Origin: Ruminococcaceae bacterium UBA1767
GTDB lineage: Bacteria; Bacillota; Clostridia; Oscillospirales; Acutalibacteraceae
Assembly: GCA_002315505.1 (NCBI GenBank)
Contig: DCGX01000023.1
Location: 54,457 to 118,456 of the forward strand
Length of the DNA stretch: 64,000 bases
Direction of reading: 5' to 3'
The position numbers were made by a program, and so were the translations under genes. Positions 61,301 to 64,000 of this stretch are shown one piece after another. The stretch's first letter is position 1. Every line of letters starts with the position of its first letter. The notes under the pieces are model-generated. The model saw nothing but the letters and a program-made list of their open reading frames with translations. It did no database searches and had not been told where the DNA came from.

Positions 61301-63228
61301 ATGTCGCTGAAAACGGCGGTGCGGTCAGCGTAAGCAATTATTGTACTACCGAGATTTACGGCGGAACATTCACATATAACCAGGCGTATGCGGCAGGCGG
61401 TGCGGCTTATATAAACAGCGGTGCAGAGCTTGTTGTCAGCGGCGGTACAATCAAGAGAAATCTTGCGCAGAAGTCATCCTCGACAACGCAGGACGGTCTT
61501 GGTGCAGGTGTGTATAACGGTTCAACCCTTACAATCAAGGCGACCGCACAGATTCACTACACAAACGATGTTTATCTTGCTTCGGGCAAGAAAATCACTA
61601 TCAGCGACAGATTGACCTGCTCGGGACTTGCGGTAACAGTTACTCCGTCAAGCTATACGGAAAATCTAAAGGTGCTCGACGGTACGGCAATGAGAGCAAA
61701 CTATCAGAAAATAGCTCTGTCCAATACCACATGGCACATTCTTGCAACGGGTGCAATCACAAGCGTTGATTCGCAGACGGTTGCCATTGTCAGCAAAACG
61801 GATGCATATTCCGTTGAATACGTTTCGATTTTTGATGCTTTTGATTCTGTTCCTGCGGGAGAAGAAGCAGTAATTACGCTTGTCTGTGACGCACAGATTA
61901 CGGCTGCACTGCCTGTAAGAGGAAGCATAACCTTCATTTGCGATGACACAACATATTCCGTAAGCAGAGCATCGACATTCAAAGGCTATCTCTTTGATAT
62001 CGTATCGGGCGGCACACTTAATCTCGGTGAATCCACGATGACACCGACACAGCAGGCTCAGCTTAATTACGAAAGCGGAACAGATAACAGCGGTATGGTA
62101 GTTGTTGACGGTGCAGGCAATTCAGGCTCAACCGCAATCAATGTTCAGTCGGGCGGTATATTTAATCTGTACGATGATGCGGTTATTCAGAACTGTAACA
62201 ATACGACCTACGGAACAGTAAGTGTTGCAGGTACAATGAATATGTACGGCGGAGCAATCCGCAATAACACGTCCTCCTATGGCGGTGCGGTTTACGTGAA
62301 GGGTACGGGCACGCTTTACCTTTGCGGCGGAATAATAGACGGAAATACATCCGCTCATCAGGGTGCGGCAGTTTATGCACTTGGAAATGTAATACGCAGA
62401 ACACAGGCATATGATTATATGTACGTTGAAAATGTATATGACAGCGAAACAGGTGAGGTTGTTTCCACAAACAATCCTGTCTACAAGTGTACAGTAAGAA
62501 CCGATGTGATTATTCCCGATATGTCAGAGGTATATCTCAGTAAGAACAAGATTACCATTGATGAAGCCACAACGGAATTCTTTATAAGAAGTCTTACGTA
62601 TCTTCCCGAAACCACACAGCTCAACAGAGCGGTGATTAAACTCACTCTTGCAAGATATACCGAGGGTCTGGCCGTTGTCAGCGGAACGGATGTATCGAAT
62701 CAGTATATGTACTTTACTGTTGCGGCAGACGGATATTATATAAAGAGTAACGGCACTCTCGGAATAAACAAGCTCATTGCAAAGGACGGCACAGGTCTTT
62801 CGGCAGACAGAAGCAATGCTTTGCTTCTCGGTGTTGATTTGACATATGCAACGGCAGGTCAGCTGGCCTTGTATTTTACAAATAACAGGAATTACATAAA
62901 ATTCTATGACGCAGACGGCACTTTGCTGACAACGACCGGCAAGGTTTCAACAGGTTGTGTTGTGAAGCTCGTTGATACTGACGGAAGCGTGCTTGATGAA
63001 CTGACAATCAGTGTTACGGGTGACGTGAATGGTGACAGCTTGATTGACGGACTTGATTCAACAATAATTCGTGCGATTGCCGAAAATATGTATCCGCAGA
63101 TTTCGGCAGCTGAGCTGACTGCGGCCGATTGCAATTCGGATAATGCGGTGGATTATAATGACTCTCTTGTTACCGACTTGCACGGACTTTCCATGCGAAA
63201 CGATTATGTCGAGGCTGAAAGCGAATGA
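58309..63228 (+). CDS. giant secreted GLUG/beta-helix protein with C-terminal dockerin
   Basis: 1639 aa, the largest gene here. Signal peptide to about residue 28 (TAVNA). Residues about 40-330 and 390-680 contain two blocks of GLUG-type repeats (NVGGIVGCCEEATIENCSFS, VGGLVGTLSAAYFEGCFF and many others), each block starting with a similar module (VYQIATAENLAWFANEVN, TYLISKPSELAWFAALVN). Residues about 780-1500 form a right-handed beta-helix of GG-rich rungs (GGVVYNYEGNVYISGGYFHN). The C-terminus is a dockerin (SVTGDVNGDSLIDGLDSTII, AADCNSDNAVDYNDSLV). It should be docked on a scaffold at the cell surface as an adhesin or glycan-binding protein; no catalytic site is identified. Confidence 0.88.
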   Translation: MKRKVLSILLSIILVMCSVVPCFTAVNAASWNGGMTAPSSADGVYQIATAENLAWFANEVNNGSQTISGKLTADIQLNSDYAWTPVGNETYPFKGTFDGDGYTISDMKVDSTGDYQGLFGKIELDAPIFDEESTEAYSVDVDTIMHNSAVAVKNVIITNSTVSGNQNVGGIVGCCEEATIENCSFSGSVTGTANSVGGIVGWAASDCVVTECVSSGTVVGNQRTGAIAGFANGNAVITKSYSNAAVTGTTNVGGLVGTLSAAYFEGCFFLGSVTATGKAGGLVGYSAFGNMKSAYAIAPIISTGTLLGGAVGTKYGGTYSGIYYCYETSGVDGDVGIGRTLAQMKQSDFVKEVNSAKLFFCYDYTEINNGYPVLTWMLSKDVWLGEMSMPQKNSSGTYLISKPSELAWFAALVNGTLTDYDAVPSANATVTDNLLFNIDAFGTAFERVEWTPIGTADNPYTGTFNGGGYNIAGLYTTTSMNSGTNVGLFGYVGTGSISDTVVIDGNINGITNVGGIVGNLVGGTVTMSCFNGTVTGDKAVGGVVGFISSSTSNIVNSCALGKIVGTKLSGAAYAQNVGGVVGYNNRATVDKCFSYAKIDAPYSRYVGGIIGNSAAGILTNSYNTSSSVVGGTTVGGIIGYNNNGTARSCYTSGKVSGSSQCGIAFGLVSGTNTTYCSYDDSYVTISNTVTGATAKTPTQMTGSDSIYNTGFYSSYEFKATADDTYFYYYPQITSMYNSSLDAISNASVESVRRVQEKYHARVQLDGRTDTYYETLGEAFDYAMSMHSSILPMVYLVRDTEMNSTITVTGDVGFFGTDGVVLTRATDFTSPLFIVNGGALTIGSSTYGTDDNNSLYIDGNEVAGANSGIEVNEDSTLNIEKGVNFSGFRTIDNASAPVAGAVIKNVGTVNIAGGEFTDNIGKSVGGVVYNYEGNVYISGGYFHNNEGKQGGVAYNNNGHMEITGGNFEYNNGGVYGGVVSTNGLYAETYIGGSVTANYNVAENGGAVSVSNYCTTEIYGGTFTYNQAYAAGGAAYINSGAELVVSGGTIKRNLAQKSSSTTQDGLGAGVYNGSTLTIKATAQIHYTNDVYLASGKKITISDRLTCSGLAVTVTPSSYTENLKVLDGTAMRANYQKIALSNTTWHILATGAITSVDSQTVAIVSKTDAYSVEYVSIFDAFDSVPAGEEAVITLVCDAQITAALPVRGSITFICDDTTYSVSRASTFKGYLFDIVSGGTLNLGESTMTPTQQAQLNYESGTDNSGMVVVDGAGNSGSTAINVQSGGIFNLYDDAVIQNCNNTTYGTVSVAGTMNMYGGAIRNNTSSYGGAVYVKGTGTLYLCGGIIDGNTSAHQGAAVYALGNVIRRTQAYDYMYVENVYDSETGEVVSTNNPVYKCTVRTDVIIPDMSEVYLSKNKITIDEATTEFFIRSLTYLPETTQLNRAVIKLTLARYTEGLAVVSGTDVSNQYMYFTVAADGYYIKSNGTLGINKLIAKDGTGLSADRSNALLLGVDLTYATAGQLALYFTNNRNYIKFYDADGTLLTTTGKVSTGCVVKLVDTDGSVLDELTISVTGDVNGDSLIDGLDSTIIRAIAENMYPQISAAELTAADCNSDNAVDYNDSLVTDLHGLSMRNDYVEAESE

Positions 63229-63252
63229 ACGAAACTATAAGGAAGAAAACAT

Positions 63253-63747
63253 ATGCTTGAACTAATTAAAGAAAATCCGTTTTCCCTGCTCGGGATAATG
63301 GTGATTGCAGATGTAATCGGTGTTGCGGTTTATGCGGTGTGTGCGATGAAAAAGGATAAAGCAACCGCTCTTAAAAGAATATTGATTTTAACTGCGGTTG
63401 TTATTTTACTCGATGGTGCGTGCGGTATTTATATTACAAAAATGAATACCTTCTATGACCGGAACATGGAGCGGTACTCGTCTATACAGGACGTAGTTTA
63501 TTATAAGACAAACGGCAAGGCATATAAGCTGAAGGACGGCTATTTTGTCAGCCTTGACGGGACAGATATGTTTACTGCCGAAAAAGCGTATGTAACCGAG
63601 GACGGATTTCTCGTTTATGACAGAGATGGAAATATTCATAAAACCGAGCTTGAATGCTTCTATAAGGACGATGCAGGGAATAAGTATTATAAGGCAACGG
63701 AGGTAAAATGGAACTCCAAGGGCGAGGCAGGAATAATAATAAATTGA
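63253..63747 (+). CDS. small membrane protein, unknown
   Basis: 164 aa. Two N-terminal helices (LLGIMVIADVIGVAVYAVCA and ILILTAVVILLDGACGIYI) are followed by an extracellular beta-rich domain of about 105 residues (VVYYKTNGKAYKLKDGYFV, AYVTEDGFLVYDRDGNIHK). No family is recognised. It begins 24 bp after the giant dockerin gene with GGAAG upstream, so it is probably co-transcribed and may assist export or anchoring of that protein (inference). Confidence 0.65.
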   Translation: MLELIKENPFSLLGIMVIADVIGVAVYAVCAMKKDKATALKRILILTAVVILLDGACGIYITKMNTFYDRNMERYSSIQDVVYYKTNGKAYKLKDGYFVSLDGTDMFTAEKAYVTEDGFLVYDRDGNIHKTELECFYKDDAGNKYYKATEVKWNSKGEAGIIIN

Positions 63748-63815
63748 GAACAGAGTAATATTTAACGGTAATACCGAAGAAAAAAATAATATTTTGTAAA
63801 AAAGTCAAATAAGTA

Positions 63816-63844
63816 TTGACAAGTTAAAATAAAACTGATAAAAT
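63816..63844 (+). promoter_or_regulatory. promoter of the tRNA cluster
   Basis: TTGACA (63816-63821), 17-bp spacer, TAAAAT (63839-63844), about 25 bp before the first tRNA. Confidence 0.7.
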
Positions 63845-63868
63845 AAAAAAGCTGTTGTAGGACGGTAT

Positions 63869-63945
63869 GGACCATTAGCTCAGTTGGTTAGAGCAACCGG
63901 CTCATAACCGGTTGGTCCGGGGTTCGAGTCCCTGATGGTCCACCA
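63869..63945 (+). tRNA. tRNA with CAU anticodon, Ile2 (lysidine) or elongator Met
   Basis: Complete cloverleaf. Acceptor GGACCAT pairs with ATGGTCC, D arm AGCTCAGTTGGTTAGAGC, anticodon stem-loop ACCGGCTCATAACCGGT with CAU, T arm CGGGGTTCGAGTCCCTG, and CCA encoded. G1-C72 pairing excludes initiator tRNA. The acceptor with C4-G69 and C5-G68 and the overall look favour the lysidine-modified tRNA-Ile2 over elongator tRNA-Met, but this is not certain. Confidence 0.93.
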
Positions 63946-63954
63946 ATTAAATAT

Positions 63955-64000
63955 AGGGGTATAGCTCAGTTGGTAGAGCAGCGGTCTCCAAAACCGCGTG
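63955..64000 (+). tRNA. tRNA-Trp (CCA), cut by the window end
   Basis: AGGGGTA acceptor arm, D arm TAGCTCAGTTGGTAGAGCA and anticodon stem-loop GCGGTCTCCAAAACCGC with anticodon CCA. The rest, including the T arm, lies beyond base 64000. Confidence 0.9.

Noticed and set aside
1..64000. CRISPR arrays, IS elements, prophage genes
   Set aside because: No regularly spaced direct repeats, transposase or phage structural genes were seen; only the 200-bp repeats and the small ASTQ repeat were found.

Overview
The window reads as a chromosome segment of a low-GC, Gram-positive, gut-type member of the Clostridia, most like Ruminococcus and relatives (Oscillospirales). The signs are AGGAGG-type ribosome sites, frequent GTG/TTG starts, Thr/Lys-rich linkers in exported proteins, two dockerin-bearing secreted proteins, two class B sortases, RNase Y and LexA. 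The assignment rests on gene content and style, not on a database match. Gene order is mosaic: housekeeping genes (rny, guaA, lexA, dut, thiI, cysteine desulfurase, fucO-like, tRNAs) alternate with carbohydrate and cell-surface genes.

Layout. 0-6 kb: an orphan sugar-binding lipoprotein, a LytS-type membrane receptor with SpoIIE/RsbU phosphatase output, a convergent RsbW-like kinase, then RNase Y, which appears to start at ATT. 6-18.6 kb: a minus-strand operon (GT4 glycosyltransferase, GH38 alpha-mannosidase, Lys/Thr-repeat membrane protein, AroE-AroK fusion), two more glycosyltransferases, and a plus-strand operon (HAD phosphatase, a 59-aa ORF, a second GH38 lacking the usual nucleophile Asp). 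18.9-19.6 kb: two 200-bp direct repeats. 19.6-23.4 kb: lipase-like hydrolase, GPH sugar symporter and phosphoesterase operon. 23.5-31.8 kb: a GFO/IDH/MocA oxidoreductase, two Thr-rich lipoproteins, a secreted neutral-ceramidase-like protein and a heterodimeric ABC exporter. 31.8-37 kb: a frameshifted licD, and a convergent operon of a GDPD-like protein, YhhN, dUTPase, a 2-hydroxyacid dehydrogenase and an IspD-like cytidylyltransferase. 37-48.6 kb: lexA with its operator, 5-formyl-THF cyclo-ligase, an NlpC/P60 hydrolase, a 5'-nucleotidase, guaA, a GH78 rhamnosidase, FucO and an M20 peptidase. 49-57.3 kb: one long, tightly packed minus-strand operon. 57.5-64 kb: a GT32-like transferase, a giant GLUG/beta-helix dockerin protein, a small membrane protein and a tRNA cluster running off the end.

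The most unusual unit is the 57.3 to 49.0 kb operon. Cysteine desulfurase, ThiI and CinA are followed, with gaps of 1 to 15 bp, by a class B sortase, a protein with two AT-hooks, a second class B sortase, a degenerate membrane-anchored CinA paralogue and a cohesin-like/dockerin protein. The second candidate system is at 0.1-4 kb, where a substrate-binding protein without a transporter sits directly before a receptor-phosphatase and an anti-sigma-type kinase. Several enzymes (AroE-AroK, second GH38, GDPD, IspD-like) have altered catalytic residues and probably do not carry out the textbook reaction of their family.
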